DNA of 64,000 bases, from NCBI GenBank assembly GCA_021741075.1, contig JAIOYO010000009.1, forward strand, positions 1-64,000, in the 5' to 3' direction. Below the pieces are notes generated by a model that saw only the letters and a list, made by a program, of their open reading frames with translations, had not been told where the DNA came from and did not search any database. The translations under genes were made by a program, and so were the position numbers. How positions within the stretch are numbered: position 1 is the stretch's first letter; the number at the start of each line of letters is the position of its first letter. Source of the stretch: Flavobacteriales bacterium. GTDB taxonomy: Bacteria > Bacteroidota > Bacteroidia > UBA10329. Below, one piece after another: positions 37,112-45,368 of the stretch.

Positions 37112-38937
37112 GCTTTCCAACTGTGAAGCAAAATGAGCACCCAAATTCGGTTATATAGATGCTCTTGTCCCGAACGGTAGCTATTTACGAGTTTCTCCAC
37201 CGCGTTCCACTGTACAAAACCCGTTTCTTCTACCTTTTTTTTGTTCAGCGATTCATCAATTAGATAAGATAAGTCTGAGTTGAGCCATTTTGAAAGTGGA
37301 ATGCTGAAGCCCCATTTTGGACGATTAAAAACCTCTTTCGGAATCTTATCGTACAGTACTTGCTTCAATAAATACTTCTGTGTGCCGTTTTTGATTTTGA
37401 GATTCTCATCCAGATTTAATGCAAATTCTACCGTTTCATGATCGAGCAATGGTACTCGAGCTTCTAGCGAATAGCGCATACTTGCACGATCTACTTTGGT
37501 TAGCAAATCGTCTTTTAGATAGAATTCCAAGTCGAAAAAGGCCTGACGTTCGGCAGGGCTCAACGCTCGATTTAACTTTTTGGCCTGATTTAAAAGCGGA
37601 AACTGAACTTCATTTGAATTCAACACTAATCTGTCTAATTCTGAACGAGAGAACAAGTATTGTTCTTGCGAAAAAATATGTGCAGGAAGATTGTCTGAAC
37701 TGGAATATTGGAACAGATTGGCGGCTCTGCGTTGACGGTCATTCCCAAAAGAGAGAGCTGTTCCAATCGGTTTTCTGAAAGTATTCAGTAATGGTGATGA
37801 AAGACGATTGGCCCACGTGTAAGCGCCATATCCCATAAATAATTCGTCTCCGCCATCGCCCGAAAGGGTCATGGTTACTTCTTGCCGCGCCATTTTTGAC
37901 ACCAACATGGTAGGAATGGCAGACGAATCTGCATAAGGCTCATCATACTGCAGCAGAATATCTTCTACAAGATCAAGCGCATCTTTTTCGGTCACTTTGT
38001 ATTCGAAATGCTCTGTTCCCAAATGCTCGGCAACTTGTCGGGCATATTTAGATTCGTCATGCTTAGCGTTTTCGAATCCAATTGAGAAGGTTTTCAATCG
38101 TTCAGCGCTTTCTTCCTGCGCAAGGGCTGTTACAAGACTTGAATCTACCCCACCACTCAAAAATGTACCGAACGGAACATCACTCATTAAACGCTTTTTT
38201 ACGGAAGCCTTGAGCAATTTCTCGAGCTGATTTTTTGCTTCCGTTTCGTCAGAAAGAACCGTAGCCGAAATTTTATCGGCAGGATTCCAGTAGCACTCAG
38301 TTTTTAGTGCTATTCCATCAAAAACAGCCCAATGACCCGAAGGAAATTTTTCAATCTCATTGTAAATCGTAATTGGTTGAGGAATGTATCCTAGATGCAA
38401 GAAATAAGGAATCGCATCTCGATTCAATGTAAATTCTAATTGATCTTTCAGCGCGGTCAAAGCCTTCAGTTCTGAACCAAAAGCCATTACTCCATTTTTT
38501 TGATAAATGAATAATGGCTTGATTCCGACTCTATCTCTAAACAGGTATAATTTCTCTTCGAGTTTGTCGAAAATGGCAATGGCAAACATCCCGTTTAATC
38601 GATTCACCATTTTTGGGCCCCATTGCGCAAATGCTTCTAGGATTACCTCGGTATCACTATGCGTTTTTAATTGAATTGGAAGTTCTTTCGCAATCTCTTT
38701 ATGATTGTAAACTTCTCCGTTATAGACGATTGCGTATCGATTATCTTGAGAAAAAATAGGCTGATTTGCAGCAGTACTCAGGTCAATAATGCTCAGTCTT
38801 CGATGCGCTAAACCGAATCCGTTTTGAACAAAAAAACCATCTGAATCTGGACCACGGTGCGCAATCTTATCCGACATACGTTTAAGTACATCCTCAGCTA
38901 CACCTTTCGGTTCATATATTCCTGCAATTCCGCACAT
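37108..38937 (-). CDS. asnB: Asparagine synthetase (glutamine-hydrolysing)
   Basis: A 609-residue two-domain enzyme. The mature N-terminal Cys2 (MCGIAGIYEP) is the glutaminase nucleophile, with HRRLSIIDLS, YNGEVYNHKEI and HSDTE completing the class II amidotransferase site. The synthetase half has the PP-loop LSGGVDSSL, the SGDGGDELFMGYG segment and SLEARVPLLDHE. In this context it may amidate a uronic acid of the glycan (as proposed for WbpS-type proteins) and not just make free asparagine. One of three homologues within 10 kb. Confidence 0.9.
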   Translation of the reverse strand: MCGIAGIYEPKGVAEDVLKRMSDKIAHRGPDSDGFFVQNGFGLAHRRLSIIDLSTAANQPIFSQDNRYAIVYNGEVYNHKEIAKELPIQLKTHSDTEVILEAFAQWGPKMVNRLNGMFAIAIFDKLEEKLYLFRDRVGIKPLFIYQKNGVMAFGSELKALTALKDQLEFTLNRDAIPYFLHLGYIPQPITIYNEIEKFPSGHWAVFDGIALKTECYWNPADKISATVLSDETEAKNQLEKLLKASVKKRLMSDVPFGTFLSGGVDSSLVTALAQEESAERLKTFSIGFENAKHDESKYARQVAEHLGTEHFEYKVTEKDALDLVEDILLQYDEPYADSSAIPTMLVSKMARQEVTMTLSGDGGDELFMGYGAYTWANRLSSPLLNTFRKPIGTALSFGNDRQRRAANLFQYSSSDNLPAHIFSQEQYLFSRSELDRLVLNSNEVQFPLLNQAKKLNRALSPAERQAFFDLEFYLKDDLLTKVDRASMRYSLEARVPLLDHETVEFALNLDENLKIKNGTQKYLLKQVLYDKIPKEVFNRPKWGFSIPLSKWLNSDLSYLIDESLNKKKVEETGFVQWNAVEKLVNSYRSGQEHLYNRIWVLILLHSWKA

Positions 38938-39023
38938 ATCTTAGGCTGACCAATGATACACAAAGCGAAGGAAATTAGAATAGGCTTTCTGACCATGCAT
39001 ATAATGCGGTAATTAGCGGTCTA

Positions 39024-40295
39024 ATGTTGTCCAAAAAGAGCCATCTCATTATTGTGTGTAGTAACTTTCCTTATGGGTATGGCGAACCTTTTTTGGAAGT
39101 GGAGCTAGAGTATTTGGTCAAACGATTTGACCGAATTACAATTTGCCGTACAGATGAAAGTGGCAAGGCAGAATCTTTTAATACACCTTCAAATGTCAAT
39201 CTAGTTTCTGTGTTTTCTAGGGTTAGTTTTCTGGAGAAATTAACATCAATTTGGAGATTGCTTTTTGATGCCGAGATACGGGAAGAGATGCAAGTCATTC
39301 GCTCTCATTATCATAGCAGCGTAACTCTAGGAAGGTTGAAGACGATGGTTTCGTCTAAGATTCGTGCATTAAAAATTAAGAAGGGATTGGAGCGCTTGAT
39401 GGTGCAAACAACGGATTACGAAACGTATCTGTACAGCTATTGGACCGATGATGCCGCCTTAGCCATTTCGTTTATTCGATCCGAAAATCAGCGTGCAGTA
39501 GCGTTCAGCAGGATTCATGGTTGGGATTTGTACTTTGAGCGTAATTCCTATCATTATCTACCATTCAGAAAAACCATTTTCAACGGATTGGATGCTGTTT
39601 TTGCCATTTCGGAGAATGGTAAAAATTATCTACTTAGTCATTTCGACACAATTATCAGCCGGGGACGAATCTTTCAAAGTCGGTTGGGAATAAGGACGGT
39701 TAATCAATCGGAAGACTATTCTCGAACTTTTAGACGATTTCGTTTAGTGAGTTGCTCCAATTTGATTGCTATTAAACGGGTTGGTCTTATTGTTCAAGCC
39801 TTGTCGAACATAGACGACCTTGAGATTGATTGGATTCATTTTGGTTCAGGGGTAGAAGAATCGGCTATTAAGGAACTTGCAGAGGAACTTTTAGGAACAA
39901 AAGACAATATTGACTTCCATTTTCCAGGACGAGTAGCCAATTGGCAAGTGCTTAAATATTACTCCGAACACATGGTTGACTTGTTTATTAGCCTCAGTCA
40001 GTATGATGGAATTCCGGTGAGTATTATGGAGGCTATGTCATTCGGCATACCAGCTATTGCAACCAACGTTGGTGGTGTTTCTGAAATTGTGATTAACGGT
40101 AAAACAGGATTTTTGCTAGATCAGGATATTGATCCCAAACACGTGGCTTATGTAATAGAAAATGTAGCCAAATTGAATTCTGATGCATACGAAGCAATGA
40201 GATCAGAAGCTCGCAAAATGTGGGGAACATTCTATTCTGCCGACATCAATTATCCGGCCTTTTGCGACAAGGTTTTATCGCTGAAGCAATCCTGA
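39024..40295 (+). CDS. Family 4 glycosyltransferase
   Basis: A GT4-type protein (423 residues) with an N-terminal HLIIVCSNFPYGYGEPFLEVE, the donor domain stretch RRFRLVSCSNLIAIKRVGLI, FHFPGRVANWQVLKYY and the E-x7-E region PVSIMEAMSFGIPAIATNVGGVSE. The opening resembles glycosyltransferases that act on surface glycans. Its 3' end overlaps the converging gene by 21 bp. Sugar and linkage are unknown. Confidence 0.85.
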   Translation: MLSKKSHLIIVCSNFPYGYGEPFLEVELEYLVKRFDRITICRTDESGKAESFNTPSNVNLVSVFSRVSFLEKLTSIWRLLFDAEIREEMQVIRSHYHSSVTLGRLKTMVSSKIRALKIKKGLERLMVQTTDYETYLYSYWTDDAALAISFIRSENQRAVAFSRIHGWDLYFERNSYHYLPFRKTIFNGLDAVFAISENGKNYLLSHFDTIISRGRIFQSRLGIRTVNQSEDYSRTFRRFRLVSCSNLIAIKRVGLIVQALSNIDDLEIDWIHFGSGVEESAIKELAEELLGTKDNIDFHFPGRVANWQVLKYYSEHMVDLFISLSQYDGIPVSIMEAMSFGIPAIATNVGGVSEIVINGKTGFLLDQDIDPKHVAYVIENVAKLNSDAYEAMRSEARKMWGTFYSADINYPAFCDKVLSLKQS

Positions 40296-41456
40296 ATAAA
40301 CCCGATGCAATCGTTCCATTTCCGATGGTCGATTTCCTTTTTCTAACACATTTACGAATGCTAGTTCCAGCATTTCGGTTGAATATTCTGAAAGTGCTAT
40401 GGTTATGAGTTCAGACAATTCCAAACTTGAGTCCGATTTCATTCTAAGACAGAATTTCTCTGAGAAAAGATCTTCGTCATAGCTAAAATTGCCGAGAATG
40501 AGCGGGCATTTTGCCGCCATCGCCTCTAAGGCACTATTTGGCGTTCCATCTGTTTTTGGAGTCATGATGGCAAGCGAACTCATTTTGAACACAGACCACA
40601 TTTCGTGCTGAGTTAGCGAATCGAAAACGTGATATGGAACTCCACAACTCACCAGTAATTTCTCAATTTTTGCGTAATAATTGGCTGGTACCCGAGGTCC
40701 TTTTATCAGAATAAGCGCTATTCGAGAACGCAATTCTTGCGGCAAATTGGTAATCGCTTTGAGCTGAAGCTCTGTTCTATAAATTGGTTGAATGTAGCGC
40801 GGAAGAAAAATGATTTCCTTTCCGCTGAAAATGGAAGGTAATTTCAACTTTGGCTCCAGATTTACTATTTCCTGAACATTCACTCCCGTACGAATGATTT
40901 GAGCTGAAATGTTTGAAACAAAAATTTCATTTATGCGATCTAATTGTCCTTGAGAAGTACACGTGATGGCACCACTTTTTAAGAATGCACTTTTGAATTT
41001 TGACAGCAGAATTTTACCATGAATTCCTCTCAATCCAGATAGATTTTGAAGGGATGACAACACAACCAATATATCTGAGCCACGTGTGGTGATTACTGAT
41101 GGCACATTCAGAAACGGAGTCCAAAGCGCAAAAGGAGTGGCAAAAAGCGTATGCACAACATTGATTTTCTGTTCTCGAATTACTTCCCTAATTGTTTTAA
41201 CAGATTGTTTGTTTTTCCAAAAACGCCACAGCGAATAGCTTTTTATGGGGCCAACAATGGTAATGTTGAGGTTCTTAAACTGTTCTCTTCTTTTCTCGGT
41301 TAGTAGTTTAAGTTCAGATTCCTGAACTAGAAAGAAAGTCTCATAATCTGGTTTCTGACTGAAAAAGCTAACCCATTTTATATCATGAACGCTGAGAGGG
41401 TCTCCTATGTAAAGAACGCGCGTCTTCAAATCGATACTTGATGCTTTTCTAACCAT
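40275..41456 (-). CDS. Glycosyltransferase, GT-B fold
   Basis: 393 residues. The N-terminal domain has VLYIGDPLSVHDIKWVSFF and NVVHTLFATPFALWTPFL, then VITTRGSDILV; the C-terminal domain has EIIFLPRYIQPIYRTELQL, a LTQHEMWSVFKMSSLAIM segment and the GT4-like NSALEAMAAKCPLILGNFSYDEDLF. It overlaps the asparagine-synthetase-like gene by 31 bp at its start and the converging GT4 gene by 21 bp at its end. Confidence 0.75.
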   Translation of the reverse strand: MVRKASSIDLKTRVLYIGDPLSVHDIKWVSFFSQKPDYETFFLVQESELKLLTEKRREQFKNLNITIVGPIKSYSLWRFWKNKQSVKTIREVIREQKINVVHTLFATPFALWTPFLNVPSVITTRGSDILVVLSSLQNLSGLRGIHGKILLSKFKSAFLKSGAITCTSQGQLDRINEIFVSNISAQIIRTGVNVQEIVNLEPKLKLPSIFSGKEIIFLPRYIQPIYRTELQLKAITNLPQELRSRIALILIKGPRVPANYYAKIEKLLVSCGVPYHVFDSLTQHEMWSVFKMSSLAIMTPKTDGTPNSALEAMAAKCPLILGNFSYDEDLFSEKFCLRMKSDSSLELSELITIALSEYSTEMLELAFVNVLEKGNRPSEMERLHRVYSGLLQR

Positions 41457-43213
41457 GCGTCTAAGATGCTGAGGTTGATTACCAATCGCGCCAAATTGGG
41501 ATGTATTGGTTCGTTTTTCAGATAAAGACTTAGCAGGTATTTTCTTCGATTAGCAAGAAAGTAGGCCGCTACTCCATCCGTTTTCGCCAGACATTTCGAA
41601 AAATGAGATTTCAGTTCTGGGAGTTGAATCCAATCTTCAAAGCAAGAATTAAGTCCTACCTTTTTTCTATAAATGAAGTCGCGATTCATGTATGCACTCA
41701 GAATTTTCTTGAGAGGATATTTTATCGTGTTCTCCATTGTTTTTTCTGCCCAAGAATAATGTCCTTGGTCTTCAAGAATTGAGAGCCACGTAAACGGATA
41801 AAGTCCCGAATTAGCTGGTTGAGAATTATCATAACTCTTAGCCGTATTGTTCTTGCAAGCGTAGTTAACCATTTTAAAAACGCTGTACTTCATCCAATCA
41901 TCTTGGTTCTTTGATTCGGCTTTCAAGAACGAATAGTAATACTGCCAAAGCGGAAGCAGACGTTCAGAAATCTGTTTCGAATCCTTTAACCACATATTAC
42001 CAAAAGGCCCTAAATACACATCCATAAACTGCATAAATGGGTCGTTCATGTAGCTATCTCGGGGATGGAATTTTTCGAATCCAGGCAGTTTTCTGCTCTG
42101 TAATTGTGCGGCTATCCACTCATTCACTCGCTGTTGCCAAACAGGTCTTTCGGGCAGGTCTCCAATCACATTTCGGTTGTAATTAGTAGAACCATAGCAG
42201 CCATCGGCCAGCGTTCCATCAATCACTTTATGTCCGTTTAAACCTGTTTTTTTGAAGAAATATGCTGTTGAAATGGTTGAGCTTTCTCCAATTGGTTGAA
42301 TGGAATGCTCGGTTTGATACGCAAAACTTGGAATGGTGTCTTCGGGTCTGAAAACGGCAATCTCTAATTCTGCTTTACTGGCTTTAGCGGCTTCTTTAGC
42401 AAACTTTACCTCTGGGTCATCATCTCCAAATTGAATATAATAAGCCGGATAAGCTTGGTCAATAAACTTGTCAATGAGGCAATTGGCCAACGTGCTATCT
42501 ACTCCTCCAGAAATAGGAACAAGTGGATTTAAGGTGGCGATAAATGAAAACTGCGCCTCCATTAGCTTTTCCGTTTTTGGAATGTTTCCTCCATCCATCG
42601 GAAAATCTAGCTTAAAAAAGAACTTGAAAGCTGAACTAGGAATGCTTCCTGCAATGCACCAGGCATTCAATTCATCTTCTCCAAATGTCAGTTGCTGCCC
42701 TACAGGTACACAGAAAATGTCGTCAATAACAGTGATAAATTCGGGAACATCTCCATACTTCAGTATCGAAAAAGCTCCGTCCTTATTTAGTTTTCGGTTA
42801 GAGTAGGGAAGTAACTCCCTCAAATCTTCCGAACATAGAATTCCATCTTTCAAGAGGATATAATAAATCCGGGCGCGGGTAATTCGAGCGGAAGTAAGAC
42901 AGCATTTCCAACCAGAATCTTCTTTTCTAAATTGAAATCCAGCAAAGTTGTTTTCGGCCTGTTTGGAGATGTTCTCTAATAGAAGCTCAGAATCATTAAT
43001 GATGCCGTAGCTTTCATTGTTTCTAACATAAGGTTGCTCCGAGGTGAAGAGAAAATTGTTTTGTTCCATCACCAGTTTTCCTCGATTTGCCGTTGAGGAT
43101 AAACCTACATGAAGAACGTATTCTTGGCTTTGAATTTTGAAAGAAGCTTCTCGGTTAAGTAGCTTCGATGATGATGAATGAATTCCAAAAATCATATGGT
43201 GGTCGTTGAACAC
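41426..43213 (-). CDS. Asparagine synthetase-like PP-loop protein lacking the Cys2 nucleophile
   Basis: A 595-residue protein with the AANH/PP-loop domain (PISGGVDSTLANC near residue 236) and a TLADGCYGSTNYN stretch in the place of SGDGGDELF. The N-terminus (MFNDHHMIFGIHSSSSK) has no Cys2 and is only faintly like a Ntn glutaminase, so glutamine hydrolysis is unlikely; ammonia, another amine or a partner subunit would be needed. Such divergent members in glycan loci are thought to amidate sugar carboxylates. The stop codon side overlaps the next gene by 31 bp. It is long, open and lacks frameshifts, so it is not a pseudogene. Confidence 0.75.
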   Translation of the reverse strand: MFNDHHMIFGIHSSSSKLLNREASFKIQSQEYVLHVGLSSTANRGKLVMEQNNFLFTSEQPYVRNNESYGIINDSELLLENISKQAENNFAGFQFRKEDSGWKCCLTSARITRARIYYILLKDGILCSEDLRELLPYSNRKLNKDGAFSILKYGDVPEFITVIDDIFCVPVGQQLTFGEDELNAWCIAGSIPSSAFKFFFKLDFPMDGGNIPKTEKLMEAQFSFIATLNPLVPISGGVDSTLANCLIDKFIDQAYPAYYIQFGDDDPEVKFAKEAAKASKAELEIAVFRPEDTIPSFAYQTEHSIQPIGESSTISTAYFFKKTGLNGHKVIDGTLADGCYGSTNYNRNVIGDLPERPVWQQRVNEWIAAQLQSRKLPGFEKFHPRDSYMNDPFMQFMDVYLGPFGNMWLKDSKQISERLLPLWQYYYSFLKAESKNQDDWMKYSVFKMVNYACKNNTAKSYDNSQPANSGLYPFTWLSILEDQGHYSWAEKTMENTIKYPLKKILSAYMNRDFIYRKKVGLNSCFEDWIQLPELKSHFSKCLAKTDGVAAYFLANRRKYLLSLYLKNEPIHPNLARLVINLSILDAWLEKHQVSI

Positions 43214-43245
43214 AAAAGTGCAGATATTTGGCTACTATTGAGCCA

Positions 43246-44319
43246 ATGTCGACCAACAAGAGCACGAGTGTTAATCTTACTTTCCTAGGAGACATTGCAT
43301 TTAGCGACCGATTTCAGGAGTTGCTGGAGGCTGGTGAGGACCAATTTGTGGAGGTTAAGCCTTTGTTAGAAAAGTCGGATTGCGTTATAGGAAATTTGGA
43401 AGTTGTGGCTTTTGGTTCCGCTCAAAACATGCTCAAAAGGCCGCGTATAGGAACTTCGTTGAAAGCGCTAAATGAACTAAAAAACCTTCATGTTAAGCTC
43501 GTTTCCTTGGCCACAAATCATTTTTATGATAATCTGGAGGAAGGATTTTTGAATACCACCAACAAGCTTAAAGAACTTGATATTAAGCATGTTGGTTCTG
43601 ACATTGACCCGATAAAAGCGAAAGACCCGGCCATTTTGGATGTAAAAGGCTGGCGATTCGGATTTGTGAATTTCGTGCATACAGATACGCATCCGAGTTT
43701 ACCTGATGATGCTTCTGTTCACACCAATTTCTTCGAATTGGAAGAAGTGGTTTCTCAGATAAAGCGTCTGAAGCCTAAAGTGGATAGGGTGATTGCTTTA
43801 CTTCACTGGGGCGGAAAAACAGACTATGGATATCTGCCTCACAAGGAACAATTAAAGCAAGCAAAGCGCATTATTGAAGCTGGTGCAGATGCAATTGTTG
43901 GCTGTCATACCCACACTTTTCAAACCCATGACGTAATTAATGGAAAGCCTGTTTACTACAGTTTGGGCAATTTCTGTTTTAGCGATATCCATTGTGATGG
44001 AGGGGTTTACACCGTTCGCGAAAGCGGAAAAAAGGGTGGCCTTTTAAACCTCACTTTTTTTGAGAATGGAAAGGTCAATCACAAGGTTAATCCAATTTAT
44101 AATCAAAATCATAAAATCGTTTTGAAGCCAACATTGGCAAAAGAATTTAGATGGTGGCAAACCTATTTCGAAGTCACAAAGTTGTTTCCAGGCGGGTTTG
44201 CGCTCTATTATTGGGGCTTGAAACGAATTGAACCGATATTCTATTATTCGCAGTTGAATAAGATTTCCGTTTCCCAAATTGCATTGAACAAATTAAAGAA
44301 GCTATTGAAATTGAAATGA
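43246..44319 (+). CDS. CapA family metallophosphoesterase-like protein
   Basis: The protein (357 residues from ATG 43246) has VNLTFLGDIAFSDRF, VIGNLEVVAF, KLVSLATNHFYDN and VIALLHWGGKTDYGYLPHKEQ with a later IVGCHTHTFQ, the calcineurin-like metal motifs of the CapA/PgsA group implicated in poly-gamma-glutamate capsule synthesis. No N-terminal membrane anchor is present, unlike PgsA. A TTG at 43228 would add six residues. It ends in an ATGA overlap with the next glycosyltransferase gene. The true substrate in this glycan locus is unknown. Confidence 0.85.
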   Translation: MSTNKSTSVNLTFLGDIAFSDRFQELLEAGEDQFVEVKPLLEKSDCVIGNLEVVAFGSAQNMLKRPRIGTSLKALNELKNLHVKLVSLATNHFYDNLEEGFLNTTNKLKELDIKHVGSDIDPIKAKDPAILDVKGWRFGFVNFVHTDTHPSLPDDASVHTNFFELEEVVSQIKRLKPKVDRVIALLHWGGKTDYGYLPHKEQLKQAKRIIEAGADAIVGCHTHTFQTHDVINGKPVYYSLGNFCFSDIHCDGGVYTVRESGKKGGLLNLTFFENGKVNHKVNPIYNQNHKIVLKPTLAKEFRWWQTYFEVTKLFPGGFALYYWGLKRIEPIFYYSQLNKISVSQIALNKLKKLLKLK

Positions 44320-45368
44320 ACGAGCTGAAGAACATCGTTCGAAAAGTGTTGGCCGTGGTTCTTTATCATGGCTACTATCGCTGGTTTAGGAAATGGGATT
44401 GCGGCTGGAATGGTGAGCCTCTAAAAGATGGAATTACGGCCGTAGTAAGCGCTCGAAACGAGGAATACATTCTACCGTTCTGCCTCAAAAGCTTAGTTGG
44501 TGTGGTGGATCAGGTTGTGTTGATTGACAACGGTTCTGATGACCGAACCCTTCAGATTATGAAGCAGTTTAAACTTGATAATCAAGAAGAAATAACGGTT
44601 GATGTTCTAGAAATGCCGGGCGCGTTGCTTGGAGATTGCCGCAATGCTGGGTTACAACACACGCGGCATAAGTGGCATTTGCGCTGGGATGCCGACATGG
44701 TTTGCAGAACATCTGGCGCAAACAGCATGGTGCAGATTCGAGAATTGGTAAAGAACGACCGACCTCGAACAATTCAGCTTCCGAGAACCAATTTGAGAGG
44801 CGATTTCCATCATACAAGACATGCGTTGGCCATGGATCCTGGCGAACCAATTCTTTTGCGGTTTGGAAAAGATATTAAGTATGTAGAATACGGAAAGTTT
44901 GATGTGATTCGTGTGCCATTTTACTATTCAATTGTAAAAGATTCGAAGCATTATTATTTCCATTGCGAAGGGCTAAAGTCTGACGGAAACATGATTTACA
45001 GACGCCAATACTTTGAGTGGCGAGAGTTGTATAATTCATTCACAACGGAGAATCGGCCCGAGAACGTTTCAGATTTTTCAAAGTATCAATTGGATTGGTG
45101 TCTACGCGAGTTTGGTACTACCGATAATATAGCATTGAAATGGCGATTTACACGAATGGATTGCCATAAACTTAGACCAGTAGACAAGGATTTATTTGGT
45201 GCATATCCTGATGTTCTGTTGGAAGAAATGAACAGCAAAGAGCAACATTATCGCATTATCGAAAAAGACGGAAGACCCTACATTCGATTGGATAAAACCG
45301 ATTCCGAGATGTTGAATTATCAGCCAACTCCCGAAGATTTGAAGTGGGAGATGGAAAACTTATCCTAA
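44316..45368 (+). CDS. Family 2 glycosyltransferase
   Basis: A 350-residue GT-A protein: GITAVVSARNEEYILPFCLKS, VVLIDNGSDDRTL, LRWDADMVCR (the DxD metal site), and a C-terminal region rich in charged residues (KWRFTRMDCHKLRP, LDKTDSEML). A single hydrophobic patch lies near the N-terminus (VRKVLAVVLYHGYY). It is translationally coupled to the CapA-like gene. It abuts the converging asnB with no spacer. Confidence 0.82.
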   Translation: MNELKNIVRKVLAVVLYHGYYRWFRKWDCGWNGEPLKDGITAVVSARNEEYILPFCLKSLVGVVDQVVLIDNGSDDRTLQIMKQFKLDNQEEITVDVLEMPGALLGDCRNAGLQHTRHKWHLRWDADMVCRTSGANSMVQIRELVKNDRPRTIQLPRTNLRGDFHHTRHALAMDPGEPILLRFGKDIKYVEYGKFDVIRVPFYYSIVKDSKHYYFHCEGLKSDGNMIYRRQYFEWRELYNSFTTENRPENVSDFSKYQLDWCLREFGTTDNIALKWRFTRMDCHKLRPVDKDLFGAYPDVLLEEMNSKEQHYRIIEKDGRPYIRLDKTDSEMLNYQPTPEDLKWEMENLS

